DNA of 51,237 bases, taken from NCBI GenBank assembly GCA_026195905.1, contig JAPHRE010000051.1:1-51237 (forward strand), written 5' to 3'. The position numbers and the translations under genes are program-made. Below are positions 33,234 through 41,874 of the stretch, one piece after another. Source of the DNA: Pseudopelagicola sp. GTDB taxonomy: Bacteria; Pseudomonadota; Alphaproteobacteria; Rhodobacterales; Rhodobacteraceae. Position 1 is the stretch's first letter. Each line of letters opens with the position of its first letter. A model generated the notes under the pieces. That model did not search any database, was not told the DNA's origin, and saw only the letters and a program-made list of their open reading frames with translations.

Positions 33234-33842
33234 ATGGCGCGCTTTGGGATCACATATTCCCGGCTTATCGCCATTCTGAAGATCGCTCTTCCGATGCTTG
33301 CGCTTGGCTTGCTGTCAACGCTTTTCCTCGTGTCAAACCGCATCACGGATAGCACCGCATCGGTGCCTTTCGCAAAAGTTGACCTTGCCCAGCGCGCACG
33401 AGAACAGCAGATCACTGCTCCCTTTTTCTCCGGTCGCACGAAAGCCGGGCATCTTGTGGCCTTTTCGGCGCAATCTGCCCGCCCTGACCCCGACAAGCCC
33501 AGTCGGTCCTCCGCAACCCGGATGGACGCCCGGATTGACTTTGTCGATGGCTCTCGGATTACCGTGTCCGCCCAAGACGCCATGATAGACAACAGCACCC
33601 ATATCGCCACGCTCGAAGGGGGTGTGTTCATCATAAGTTCGACGGGCTACGATATCCAAACCCGCAAAATAATTGCCCACATGCGCGACGCAACCCTTCT
33701 CGCACCCGAAACAGTGCGCGGCGAAGGCCCTGGCGGAAAATTGGAAGCCGGCAAACTTGAAGTCACTCAGGGCGATGAGAACGGAGAAACCACTTTGTTT
33801 TTCTCCGATGGTGTGAAATTGATGTATGAACCCTTGGATTAA
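33234..33842 (+). CDS. lptC: Lipopolysaccharide transport protein LptC
   Basis: A 202-residue protein with one N-terminal membrane helix (about residues 11-32) and a periplasmic beta-jellyroll domain. Sequence conservation is low, as usual for LptC. Its position between kdsD and lptA, its size and the LEGGVFIISSTGYDIQT strand pattern support the call. It anchors in the inner membrane with LptBFG and hands LPS to LptA. The ATG is one base after the kdsD stop. Confidence 0.85.
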   Translation: MARFGITYSRLIAILKIALPMLALGLLSTLFLVSNRITDSTASVPFAKVDLAQRAREQQITAPFFSGRTKAGHLVAFSAQSARPDPDKPSRSSATRMDARIDFVDGSRITVSAQDAMIDNSTHIATLEGGVFIISSTGYDIQTRKIIAHMRDATLLAPETVRGEGPGGKLEAGKLEVTQGDENGETTLFFSDGVKLMYEPLD

Positions 33843-33854
33843 TCGAGGTTTTCC

Positions 33855-34346
33855 GTGTTATTTGCTAAAGCTCTCTGTGTATCTCTCGCTCTTGCCTTAC
33901 CCTCGGCGGCTCTCGCCCAAGGGTTTGAGGTTGCCTTCGGAAGCCTTCAGGAAGAATCCGACCTTCCCGTCGAGGTCAATGCCGATACGCTCTCCGTCGA
34001 TCAAGGCAACGGGAGCGCGGTCTTTCGTGGGAACGTTGTGATCGAACAAGGGAGCATGAAAATCTCAGCCCCCGAGGTGCAGGTTTTCTACAATGACTCA
34101 AGCTCTGGCATTTCCAGACTTTTGGCCAATGGGGGCGTGCTTCTTGTCGACGGCCCTGACGCCGCCGAATCCCAAAGCGCCATCTATAGTATTGAGGACG
34201 GCACTGTCGAAATGACCGGTGATGTTCTGGTCACACAGGGCAACAATACGCTTCAATCCCAAAAGATGACCATCGACCTAGAGGCCAACACCGCCCAGAT
34301 GGAGGGCCGCGTCAAAACCATCATTCGGACCGGGGACAACGAATGA
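33855..34346 (+). CDS. lptA: Lipopolysaccharide transport periplasmic protein LptA
   Basis: A 163-residue protein with a signal peptide ending near residue 21 (ALAQG). An OstA-type beta-jellyroll follows: [29 protein letters not shown] and a similar second repeat [20 protein letters not shown]. It forms the periplasmic bridge for LPS. The start is GTG at 33855. Its end overlaps lptB by 4 bases (ATGA). Confidence 0.9.
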   Translation: MLFAKALCVSLALALPSAALAQGFEVAFGSLQEESDLPVEVNADTLSVDQGNGSAVFRGNVVIEQGSMKISAPEVQVFYNDSSSGISRLLANGGVLLVDGPDAAESQSAIYSIEDGTVEMTGDVLVTQGNNTLQSQKMTIDLEANTAQMEGRVKTIIRTGDNE

Positions 34347-35101
34347 CAGGCCCCGAGTTGACTGTTGCCGAGAGCACATCGGGCCTTCGGGTCGAGAACC
34401 TGCGCAAGAGCTATCGCAAGCGCACGGTGATCCGTGATTTCTCGATGACCCTGAACCGCGGCGAGGTCGTTGCCCTTCTCGGTCCCAACGGATCCGGCAA
34501 AACCACAACATTCTACGCCATCGCCGGTCTGATTATGCCAGAAGGGGGACGCGTGACGCTCGACGGACGAGACATAACGGCGCTGCCAATGTATCGCCGC
34601 GCCAAACTCGGAATCGGCTACCTACCACAGGAAATGTCCATTTTTCGGGGTCTGACCGTCGAGGAAAACATTACCGCCATCCTCGATATTACCCAAAAAG
34701 ACCGCCACAAACGCCGTGAGCGCCTTGAAGAATTGCTTTCCGAATTCTCGATTGAACATCTGCGGCGCGCACCCGCTCTTGCGCTTTCCGGCGGCGAGCG
34801 CCGACGGGTCGAAATTGCGCGCTGTCTTGCTGCTGATCCGAAATATCTTTTGCTCGACGAACCATTCGCCGGCGTTGACCCAATCTCGGTTGGTGATATC
34901 CGCCACCTCGTTGCAGACCTTAAAAAACGCGGGATCGGTGTTCTTATTACCGACCACAACGTCCGCGAAACCCTGGAGATCGTGGACCGCGCCTATATTC
35001 TTCACGATGGCAAGGTTCTCATGTCTGGAACACCGGAGGATGTCGTTGAAAATGAAAACGTGCGGCGTGTGTATCTGGGCGACAATTTCCGTATTTCTTA
35101 A
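34343..35101 (+). CDS. lptB: LPS export ABC transporter ATPase LptB
   Basis: A 252-residue ABC ATPase that powers LPS extraction from the inner membrane. It has Walker [10 protein letters not shown], the Q-loop region [15 protein letters not shown], signature LSGGERRR, Walker [13 protein letters not shown] and switch histidine [10 protein letters not shown]. All catalytic residues are present. It is translationally coupled to lptA. The next gene, hpf, is 255 bases away; rpoN, which often sits between them in other proteobacteria, is absent. Confidence 0.96.
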   Translation: MTGPELTVAESTSGLRVENLRKSYRKRTVIRDFSMTLNRGEVVALLGPNGSGKTTTFYAIAGLIMPEGGRVTLDGRDITALPMYRRAKLGIGYLPQEMSIFRGLTVEENITAILDITQKDRHKRRERLEELLSEFSIEHLRRAPALALSGGERRRVEIARCLAADPKYLLLDEPFAGVDPISVGDIRHLVADLKKRGIGVLITDHNVRETLEIVDRAYILHDGKVLMSGTPEDVVENENVRRVYLGDNFRIS

Positions 35102-35159
35102 CGCCACCCTGTGACCGGGGGTCTGCGCGAGATTGTGCCGCAAAATCTATGATGGATCA

Positions 35160-35189
35160 TTGACAATCCCCCGCCCCAAGGCGTCAAAT
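35160..35189 (+). promoter_or_regulatory. Candidate promoter between lptB and hpf
   Basis: TTGACA (35160-35165) is a perfect -35 hexamer. The best -10 match is a weak TCAAAT at 35184-35189 with an 18-base spacer. It suggests hpf-ptsN can be read separately from lpt. Confidence 0.3.
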
Positions 35190-35230
35190 GGTGCCATGAT
35201 ATTTTCGGGACTCGCACTACCAACTTGTGC

Positions 35231-35246
35231 GGCCTTTCCAAAGGCC
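35231..35246. other. Perfect hairpin in the lptB-hpf gap
   Basis: GGCCTTT and AAAGGCC form a 7-bp stem around CC. No T-tract follows. Its role (mRNA processing site or weak terminator) is unknown. Confidence 0.4.
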
Positions 35247-35356
35247 CGGTGGAGGGCAAGCTCTGAAAATGTCCAATCCCAGCATACAAACCTGAGCGAA
35301 CACGGTGCTTGATACTCGTGTTTCGGGTCGAAATGCCAAAGAAAAAGGAAAGCAGG

Positions 35357-35920
35357 ATGCGCTACCAAATTACCGGAAAACAAATCGACATTGGTGATGC
35401 CCTTCAGACCCATGTGAAGGACGAACTCAGCGCCGCCGTATCCAAATACGCCGAGCGCCCAACCGATGCCAATATCGTCTTTTCCAAGAGCGCGCATGAA
35501 TTTGTATGTGAGGCAACAGTCCATCTATCGACCGGCCTGACGGCACAGGCCAAGGCCCATGCGACCGAAATTTACGCAGCATTCGACGCGTGTGCCGCAA
35601 AAATGGAAAAACAACTGCGCCGTTACAAGCGTCGCCTGAAAGACCACCACAAGGAGCGTTCGGAACCGGTTGAACTTTTGGGCGCGTCCTCGTATATCCT
35701 CGCGTCAGAAGGAGAGACAGAACAGGCAGAGCCCGAGACGCTTCAGCCCATGATCATCGCCGAGATGGAAGCCAAGATTCCATCGCTCAGTGTTGGCGAG
35801 GCCGTGATGCAGATGGAGCTTGCAGGTGTGCCGGTTGTTGTCTTCCACAATGAGGCAAAAAACGGATTGAACGTGGTCTACCGTCGTGAAGACGGAAACA
35901 TTGGCTGGATCGATCCATAA
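35357..35920 (+). CDS. hpf: Long-form ribosome hibernation promoting factor
   Basis: A 187-residue HPF of the long type. The N-terminal domain (about residues 1-105; RYQITGKQIDIGDALQTHV) binds the decoding centre of the 30S subunit. The C-terminal domain (about 130-187; MQMELAGVPVVVFHNEAKNGLNVVYRREDGNIGWIDP) drives 100S dimer formation. The ATG at 35357 follows AAGGAAAGCAGG; an upstream in-frame ATG is not supported by family length. It is followed by ptsN, as in many proteobacteria. Confidence 0.93.
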   Translation: MRYQITGKQIDIGDALQTHVKDELSAAVSKYAERPTDANIVFSKSAHEFVCEATVHLSTGLTAQAKAHATEIYAAFDACAAKMEKQLRRYKRRLKDHHKERSEPVELLGASSYILASEGETEQAEPETLQPMIIAEMEAKIPSLSVGEAVMQMELAGVPVVVFHNEAKNGLNVVYRREDGNIGWIDP

Positions 35921-35967
35921 GGACAAAAGGTAGCGGCTAGTGGCCCCTGCCCGGAGAAACTAGCATT

Positions 35968-36432
35968 ATGGATCTGTCAAAAATCCTCAAGCCCGAGGCG
36001 GTCAAAGTGGTTTCGTCCGCCTCGAGCAAGAAACGTCTTTTGCATGCGATTGCCGAAGTGGCCGAGTCCGCTTACGGCCTCAACCCGACACGCGTTGTCG
36101 AGGCACTGCTTGAGCGCGAAAACCTTGGGCCAACGGGTGTTGGCAATGGTGTCGCCCTGCCGCACGCGCGGCTTGAAGGTCTGGACTCTGTTGTCGGTGC
36201 TTTTGTTCGGCTTGAAAAACCCGTTGATTTCAACTCGGTAGATCGCCAGCCGGTAGACATCGCCTTTGCGCTCTTTGCTCCCGAAGATGCCGGTGTGGAA
36301 CATCTCAAGGCGCTGGCGCTGGTCTCGCGGACGCTGCGGGAATCTGCCATCTGTGCGAAACTGCGTGCCAATCAAGACCCGCAAACGCTCTATTCAATTC
36401 TGACCGAGTCACAGAACGTTCAGGCAGCCTGA
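35968..36432 (+). CDS. ptsN: Nitrogen-regulatory PTS IIA component
   Basis: A 154-residue EIIA-Ntr protein. The phosphorylated histidine is H66 in VALPHARLEGL. The family takes phosphate from NPr and regulates potassium transport, envelope and nitrogen responses rather than importing sugar. It sits 47 bases after hpf and faces the sulfotransferase gene. Confidence 0.93.
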   Translation: MDLSKILKPEAVKVVSSASSKKRLLHAIAEVAESAYGLNPTRVVEALLERENLGPTGVGNGVALPHARLEGLDSVVGAFVRLEKPVDFNSVDRQPVDIAFALFAPEDAGVEHLKALALVSRTLRESAICAKLRANQDPQTLYSILTESQNVQAA

Positions 36433-36461
36433 GCAAGACGCGCCCATAGCTCAGCAGGGCT

Positions 36462-37892
36462 TTAGCGCCAGCGGTCAAATCCAAAATTGAGATAATCGCG
36501 CTGATAGATATCGCTGACCAAGTCTTCGATCTTATCCGTATACACATCTTCAAGCGCGAATGGCGCGTCGGTCATGACCTGATTAGGTTCCGGCGCATCC
36601 CTATACCCAACCTGCATTGCGAGCGCGGGAAGATAGCTCTCCATATCCTCTTCGCGCACAACAATATCTGGAAAACATAGCTCCCCGAATCCCTTTAGGG
36701 TCGCGGATTGGGTTGCCCAATGGCCATCAATTCGGATGCTTGTCTGCCCGGCAAGATTCGCCTTCACGAACGCAAGGAATGCAAGAAACGCGGCGCGATG
36801 CGCCTCAAGATCATACCCCGCCCCCGTCGGCCCATCGGGAAGTGGCACTTTGTAAAGTTTGCGCAGGGTCTTGCGAATGGCGGCAAAGCTCCCCTCCTCA
36901 ACCGAAAGGACCTTTCGGCAAAACGCGGCATGGGCGCGGGCAACCGGATGGCGAAGGACCGTGAAACTCCGGTGGCCCTTGTGCGTCCGCCGCCAAATGC
37001 GCAAGTCTTTCTGGTTGGCCTTCGTGGGAAGATCGTCAATCGACACCCCATCAAGCGCCGCCATCCACGCGCGGACCTCATCCTCCGGTCCCGACCGCAT
37101 CGGCATAAACAAAAGCGGCGCTTCAGCCCCCATAACATATGTCGGCACCGCAGGACTGCGCCGGGGTTCAAAATTCGGCGTCCGCGTGATGTTGAAACGA
37201 TCAAGCTCGGACAATGCGGCCGATACATCCGCGAAATTCGCAACTTTCTCTGAAATCGGGCTCGGATTTTGCCGTTTGAGCGACGTATCAAGCGCCTCAA
37301 GTGTCTCATCGACACCAAGGAAACGCGCGAGGCCATTCATGACATCCACATCCTGTAGATCTTCATAGGCAACATAGAACGCCGTCTGCCCTGTGGTCTG
37401 AAGCCGGTTCATCAACAAAAGCTGAAAGGCCTGCAAGTTCTCGACATGGGTGCGAAATTCGTCCTTGTCGAAATGGATTTTCCCGGCCTCTTTACGACGC
37501 CGCACATCTGTTAGCTTCCATTGCCCCGTGGCCCGTGCGATCTTGAGCGAAACATAGCTGTCGATCGGATTGCGCGTGAGCACGATCTTGGCGCAGCGCG
37601 GATCCGTCAGGCACGTATCAAGGATACGCGGGTCATGGTCATGGAAATACCGGAACCCGCCAATACCCCCGTCCTGCCGGCGGATCGCCTGAATAAGGGC
37701 GAACGGGTCTTTGGTGCGCGCCTCAAGATCGACGCCAAGAATGCCCTTTTTGTTCGGATAGCCGACGAAATGCGGGTTAAACGCCTCGCCATAACACGCG
37801 ATCCCCTCAAAGGCATTGAGGTTCGTCTCAAGGAAATTCGAACCTGTGCGCATCTCTGCAAATACAACGAAATAGTCAAAAGGCTTCGGCAT
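36462..37892 (-). CDS. Two-domain sulfotransferase-like protein (NodH/Stf0-like)
   Basis: A 476-residue protein with what look like two sulfotransferase folds. The first (about residues 5-235) has the PAPS 5'-phosphosulfate-binding-type loop FAEMRTGSNFLETNLN and a 3'-phosphate region KIVLTRNPIDSYVSLKIAR. The second (about 255-476) has PLLFMPMRSGPEDE and HRSFTVLRHPVARAHAAFCRKVL, resembling the carbohydrate sulfotransferase 2 family. Such enzymes move sulfate from PAPS to a sugar. It is the last gene of the minus-strand polysaccharide cluster, 6 bases after the GT14 gene. A cysQ gene at the other end could clear PAP. Activity of the second domain is uncertain because its first loop is atypical. 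Confidence 0.75.
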   Translation of the reverse strand: MPKPFDYFVVFAEMRTGSNFLETNLNAFEGIACYGEAFNPHFVGYPNKKGILGVDLEARTKDPFALIQAIRRQDGGIGGFRYFHDHDPRILDTCLTDPRCAKIVLTRNPIDSYVSLKIARATGQWKLTDVRRRKEAGKIHFDKDEFRTHVENLQAFQLLLMNRLQTTGQTAFYVAYEDLQDVDVMNGLARFLGVDETLEALDTSLKRQNPSPISEKVANFADVSAALSELDRFNITRTPNFEPRRSPAVPTYVMGAEAPLLFMPMRSGPEDEVRAWMAALDGVSIDDLPTKANQKDLRIWRRTHKGHRSFTVLRHPVARAHAAFCRKVLSVEEGSFAAIRKTLRKLYKVPLPDGPTGAGYDLEAHRAAFLAFLAFVKANLAGQTSIRIDGHWATQSATLKGFGELCFPDIVVREEDMESYLPALAMQVGYRDAPEPNQVMTDAPFALEDVYTDKIEDLVSDIYQRDYLNFGFDRWR

Positions 37893-37898
37893 GGGATG

Positions 37899-39596
37899 TT
37901 ACTGTACCAAATAGGGTTTGCGCGGCGATTTGGGTTGATTAAGACCCGGCGGGCTGACGGGGAAATCCCCCATAAGATAAGGATGCATTCCTTGGTTCTT
38001 GAGGTTCTGAAGGAACTGCCCAAAACCCGACAGGTCCGCCATCTTCGGCGCCTCGGTCAGACGGCGCAGCGAATGCGGCCCCATTTCATCAATGATCGAC
38101 TGCAACGGTTCCATCGGGGCTTCGATAAACTCTGCCATAGTCCAGATACGAAGCCGCGCCTTGGCCCAAACAGAACGCAGCACCTTCAACTGTTCCGCCT
38201 CAAGCTTCTGAAGCCGCGCCGCCTCTTGTCGCAGGTCGGCAAAATTGCGGTTTGATTTGAAAAGCGGCACAGCCCAAGCCCCGCTAATCACGGATATCTG
38301 TGCGTTGGGGTCTTTGGCGATGAACCAGATCGGCGCCGTTTCATCCGCCGGGCCAAGCTGAAAACACTGCCGCTCGCCGCGTGTATTCCAAATCAGGTTG
38401 GTCAGAAAGGCAGTCGGGTTATAGTCCCGCAGCGCCGGACTATCGGTAAGCGCACCATTGACGACCTTCTGCTCTCGGGCAAATTCAGCGCGCTCCGGGC
38501 TATAGAGATGGCCATGAACCTGCGTGCCCGTCGCCTTGGCAAGCCACGGTTCAAAGTCCTCGAACAGGTCGGAAAACCCCTGAAACACGGAATACCGCCC
38601 ACTGGTGATCGAGTGTTCAAACCCTTCATGCGGAAACCGGCTCTGCATATAAAGCCCCTGCCGTCCCCGCGTCCGCCGTTCAACGGCTTTGGCAAAGATG
38701 CGGTCAATCTTGGCCGGGTTCGGCTCGGTCATCTTGATCGCGCCTTCCGGGTCCCGCAGGAAACCATCATAGAGCCGATTGGCACGCGGCCATATTTTAC
38801 GCGCCACAAAACAATCCGACCGCCGCAATAGCTGAAGATGGTCATCGTAGAAAATATGCGGCTTGCCCTGGAAATCGAACTTCGAAAGGGTCAGGGATCG
38901 ACTCTCGATATTGCCGGAATAGAGCCGGGCAAGGGTTTGAAAATAGCTTTCATCCGGGATCCAGACCTTCTGAAAAAACGCATCATACCTGTCCCGCTCC
39001 GGGTCTTCGAGGATCGCCGAAAGGGTCTGCCGTGTGAGGCACCACCACTGCGATCCCATATGCGGCTGTATGCCGTTCGGGATTTTGCGTTTGAACCCGA
39101 CCTTGCGTTGCAGATCGACGTATTTGTCGAACAAATACCGATGCCGCTTCCAAGAGAATGGAAACCGAAGGGTAAACCGCTCATCGCTCAACCCCCCCAC
39201 GGTCCAGGGCACATCAGAGGTCGTTGCGGATTCAATGAAATCCGTTTGTGGACGCGCGGCAAGATAGTCGATCAACTCCTGCACAGGGCGCAACGGCAAA
39301 CATGACCCCGACGAAAGATAGACATGCCGGACCTCATCGAATTCCGCCAGCATCATCTCTGATGCCGACAGGGTGCCCGCCACAAGACCCCACGTGCCCC
39401 ATTCGCATTTATGCCGCTGACAAAATCGCACCGTCGGGGCATTGCCCAAGGCCTTGGCAAAGGCCTTGTAGGTCTTGCGCGGGACATGCGCGTCAACATG
39501 GATCACAACGGGGCACCCGGCGGCGCTCCAATGGCGCGCCACCTGTTCAGCCCGGTCAAGGGCCGTATGCACCAACATGATGATCCCGACGCTCAC
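37899..39596 (-). CDS. Core-2/I-branching-type glycosyltransferase with C-terminal extension
   Basis: A 565-residue protein. The N-terminal half (about residues 1-290) resembles GT14 Core-2/I-branching N-acetylglucosaminyl- or xylosyltransferases: GIIMLVHTALDRAEQVARHW, HVYLSSGSCLPLRP, GSQWWCLTR and WIPDESYFQTLARL, the last a typical donor/acceptor motif with a DE pair. The C-terminal half (about 320-565) matches a Rhodobacterales-type domain I recall as annotated DUF5928, of unknown function. It has no membrane helix. It lies between the GT2 gene (16 bases) and the sulfotransferase gene (6 bases), suggesting joint action on one glycan. Confidence 0.75.
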   Translation of the reverse strand: MSVGIIMLVHTALDRAEQVARHWSAAGCPVVIHVDAHVPRKTYKAFAKALGNAPTVRFCQRHKCEWGTWGLVAGTLSASEMMLAEFDEVRHVYLSSGSCLPLRPVQELIDYLAARPQTDFIESATTSDVPWTVGGLSDERFTLRFPFSWKRHRYLFDKYVDLQRKVGFKRKIPNGIQPHMGSQWWCLTRQTLSAILEDPERDRYDAFFQKVWIPDESYFQTLARLYSGNIESRSLTLSKFDFQGKPHIFYDDHLQLLRRSDCFVARKIWPRANRLYDGFLRDPEGAIKMTEPNPAKIDRIFAKAVERRTRGRQGLYMQSRFPHEGFEHSITSGRYSVFQGFSDLFEDFEPWLAKATGTQVHGHLYSPERAEFAREQKVVNGALTDSPALRDYNPTAFLTNLIWNTRGERQCFQLGPADETAPIWFIAKDPNAQISVISGAWAVPLFKSNRNFADLRQEAARLQKLEAEQLKVLRSVWAKARLRIWTMAEFIEAPMEPLQSIIDEMGPHSLRRLTEAPKMADLSGFGQFLQNLKNQGMHPYLMGDFPVSPPGLNQPKSPRKPYLVQ

Positions 39597-39612
39597 CCTC
39601 TTGCCCCCTTCA

Positions 39613-40623
39613 TCAGGCCCAGTTGCCCTTGGACATCAGCCCAAGAATTTCCAACTGCCTCCAGTTAATATACTTTTCCGACCACTTGCACCAAAGTTCC
39701 GGGTCGTCATCCAAACTCTGCGCATAGGCAAGGTATTCAACGCTCTTAGAATAATGCTCGCGCCTCTGAAGCTCTTCCGCGGCTTTGGCCGAAAAGGTAT
39801 CAAGAAACTTGGTATGCAAAAGAACACCCGACGCTTTTTCACCGCCCCATTCGTCAAACACGAGGTTCAACCCCCGCGGCAAAAGCATATGGGTTGAATC
39901 GACATAGGCGTATTTCTTCGACCATTTCACGAGCGGAATCTTGTTGAGCGCCGGTGCCTCCTCAGGATTGTCCTGAAAGAACATCCGCGCCCGCGCGCCG
40001 CCTTGAATCCAAAGGTTCCAGTATTTCCAATTTCGCGAGATCGAATAATTGCCAGAGTCGAACCAGCTTGCAATCTCAAGCGGGTTTTGACCCGCGCGAT
40101 AGGGGCGCTCATTGATCCGCCCCTTGGGATACATATCAAGAAGCATCGCGCTAAAGGACCGGATAGAGCTTGCATCAAGCCAATCGGTCAACGCACGCAA
40201 GGGCCGGGTGTCGCAGAATGGATAGACCAGCAATTCGTCTGGATCGACAACAAGGCACCAATGGCCATCCCCGTGCTTGCGTTGCAACCAATTGAGCCAA
40301 TCAACCCCGTAGCGGCTCCTGCGATAGCTGTGTTTTGACGACCAAACCGACACATCCGGCTGTTCCAAAAGGTATTCGCGTGATCCGTCGTCGCTATCAT
40401 TGTCCACGATTAGGAAATGATTAACCCCCATATCCCGGTAATACTGAAGGAAAAAAGGCAGGCGCACCCGCTCATTTCTTAGGGTGCTGAAGGCGAGAAT
40501 ATCGTCGCCCTGAATGCCGTCCGTGCGGTCCACCACAGACTTGATTTCACGGCGTTTACGAAACGCACGAGCCAGCAATTGCTTGCGCTTGAGACGCAGC
40601 CTGTATGACTGAATGATGCTCAA
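39613..40623 (-). CDS. Glycosyltransferase family 2-like protein (Glyco_tranf_2_4 type), copy 1
   Basis: A 336-residue cytoplasmic glycosyltransferase. It shows TLRNERVRLPFFLQYYRDMGVNHFLIVDNDSDDGS, an open GT-A fold with the metal motif DPDE at residues 127-130. Its very basic N terminus (RLRLKRKQLLARAFRKRRE) could bind the membrane surface. It is clearly paralogous to the next gene, with collinear motifs throughout (DMYPKG, WIQGGARARMFF, LNKIPLVKW, GVLLHTKFLDT, WRQLEILGLMSKG). The donor sugar is unknown. Confidence 0.8.
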   Translation of the reverse strand: MSIIQSYRLRLKRKQLLARAFRKRREIKSVVDRTDGIQGDDILAFSTLRNERVRLPFFLQYYRDMGVNHFLIVDNDSDDGSREYLLEQPDVSVWSSKHSYRRSRYGVDWLNWLQRKHGDGHWCLVVDPDELLVYPFCDTRPLRALTDWLDASSIRSFSAMLLDMYPKGRINERPYRAGQNPLEIASWFDSGNYSISRNWKYWNLWIQGGARARMFFQDNPEEAPALNKIPLVKWSKKYAYVDSTHMLLPRGLNLVFDEWGGEKASGVLLHTKFLDTFSAKAAEELQRREHYSKSVEYLAYAQSLDDDPELWCKWSEKYINWRQLEILGLMSKGNWA

Positions 40624-40805
40624 AGCTGCTCTGCGCTCCTGCTCTGCACGGTGTGACCCAACCCTACGAACCGGGGGTTAAAACGCTATTGACGATCACA
40701 AGATCGCCCGGTTCCCCTGCCCGCTCTTTGGGGCCGAAAAACACCCCTTTGATATTTCAAACGAGAATACGGATTTGTGCACGTTTCGTAAACAGTTAGA
40801 GGCAC

Positions 40806-41810
40806 TCAGAGCCATGTTCCCCGCGACATGAGGCCCATCGCCTCAAGCTGACGCCACCCAAGATAGCGGCTTGATCGCTCACACCATAAATCTGGCTGTG
40901 CGATGAGGGTTTTGTAATAATCGTCATAAAGCGCGCTATTGGCAAAATGCTCGCGCCGCTCAAGCTCTTCCTTGGATTTCTCAATCACCGTATCAAGAAA
41001 TTTCGTATGAAGCAGAATACCCGAGGCAAACTCGCCCCCCTCGCGATCATACATACGGTTGAGCCGACGCGGCAAAATCCCATGCGTTGAATTGACATAG
41101 ACATAGCGGCGGTTCCATTTGACCAAAGGCACTTTGTTAAGCGTTGGCGCGCGTCGTGGTTTTCTCTCAAAAAAACACCGCGCCCGCACGCCCCCTTGAA
41201 TCCAGAGGTTCTCCATCGGCATCTGACGCTGAATGACGTAGTTTCCACTATCAAACCACGAGAGTATCTCGGTCGGATCCTGCCCCGGTTCATAGCGCTG
41301 TTCGCCCAATGGCCCCTTTGGATACATATCAAGCATCATTGCCGGAAACGCCTCGATACCCTGCCCATCAAGCCAGCCCGTCAAAGCGGCAAGCGGTCGC
41401 GTATCCCAATAGGGGTAGATCATGATTTCGTCCGCATCGAGCGTCAAACACCAATGCCCATGCGCGTGCTTGATCATCAGCCACGTAAGCCAATCAAGTC
41501 CAAAGCGAGATTTCTTATAGCTCCGCTTCGACGACCAGAGCGACACATCCGGCTGATCGGCTAGGAATTCGCGCGTGCCATCATCGCTCGCATTCTCCAC
41601 AATAAGGAAATGCTCAACCCCGAGCTTTCTATGATGTTCAAGGAAAAAGGGCAGGCGCACCATTTCGTTCCGCATGGTCGCTGCGCCAAGGATCATACCC
41701 GGCCTGATGTGTGCTGTGCGATCGGAAATCGTCTCAAGCTGCCTGCGCTTGCGAAACGCGCGCCAAAGAAGCCGCCTGCGCCGCCGCCGAAGCTTATAAG
41801 CAGCCCTCAA
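40806..41810 (-). CDS. Glycosyltransferase family 2-like protein, copy 2
   Basis: A 334-residue paralogue of the preceding protein. It has TMRNEMVRLPFFLEHHRKLGVEHFLIVENASDDGT, the metal motif DADE, WIQGGVRARCFF, LNKVPLVKW and a matching C terminus WRQLEAMGLMSRG. The start is uncertain: the reported TTG at 41810 lacks a clear Shine-Dalgarno, there is no ATG, and the frame stays open upstream toward galE. An alternative start up to about 20 codons further up is possible. A 182-base gap separates it from copy 1. Confidence 0.78.
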   Translation of the reverse strand: MRAAYKLRRRRRRLLWRAFRKRRQLETISDRTAHIRPGMILGAATMRNEMVRLPFFLEHHRKLGVEHFLIVENASDDGTREFLADQPDVSLWSSKRSYKKSRFGLDWLTWLMIKHAHGHWCLTLDADEIMIYPYWDTRPLAALTGWLDGQGIEAFPAMMLDMYPKGPLGEQRYEPGQDPTEILSWFDSGNYVIQRQMPMENLWIQGGVRARCFFERKPRRAPTLNKVPLVKWNRRYVYVNSTHGILPRRLNRMYDREGGEFASGILLHTKFLDTVIEKSKEELERREHFANSALYDDYYKTLIAQPDLWCERSSRYLGWRQLEAMGLMSRGTWL

Positions 41811-41874
41811 GTCGCGAAGTCGCTCGCGATTTAGAATTCCGCCTTGCTCCCGACCAATTGGAATACGCGCGCCC

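Noticed and set aside
32264-36432. kdsD-lptC-lptA-lptB-hpf-ptsN as a novel system
   Set aside because: This is the standard LPS-export gene neighbourhood of proteobacteria; only the missing rpoN is noted separately.
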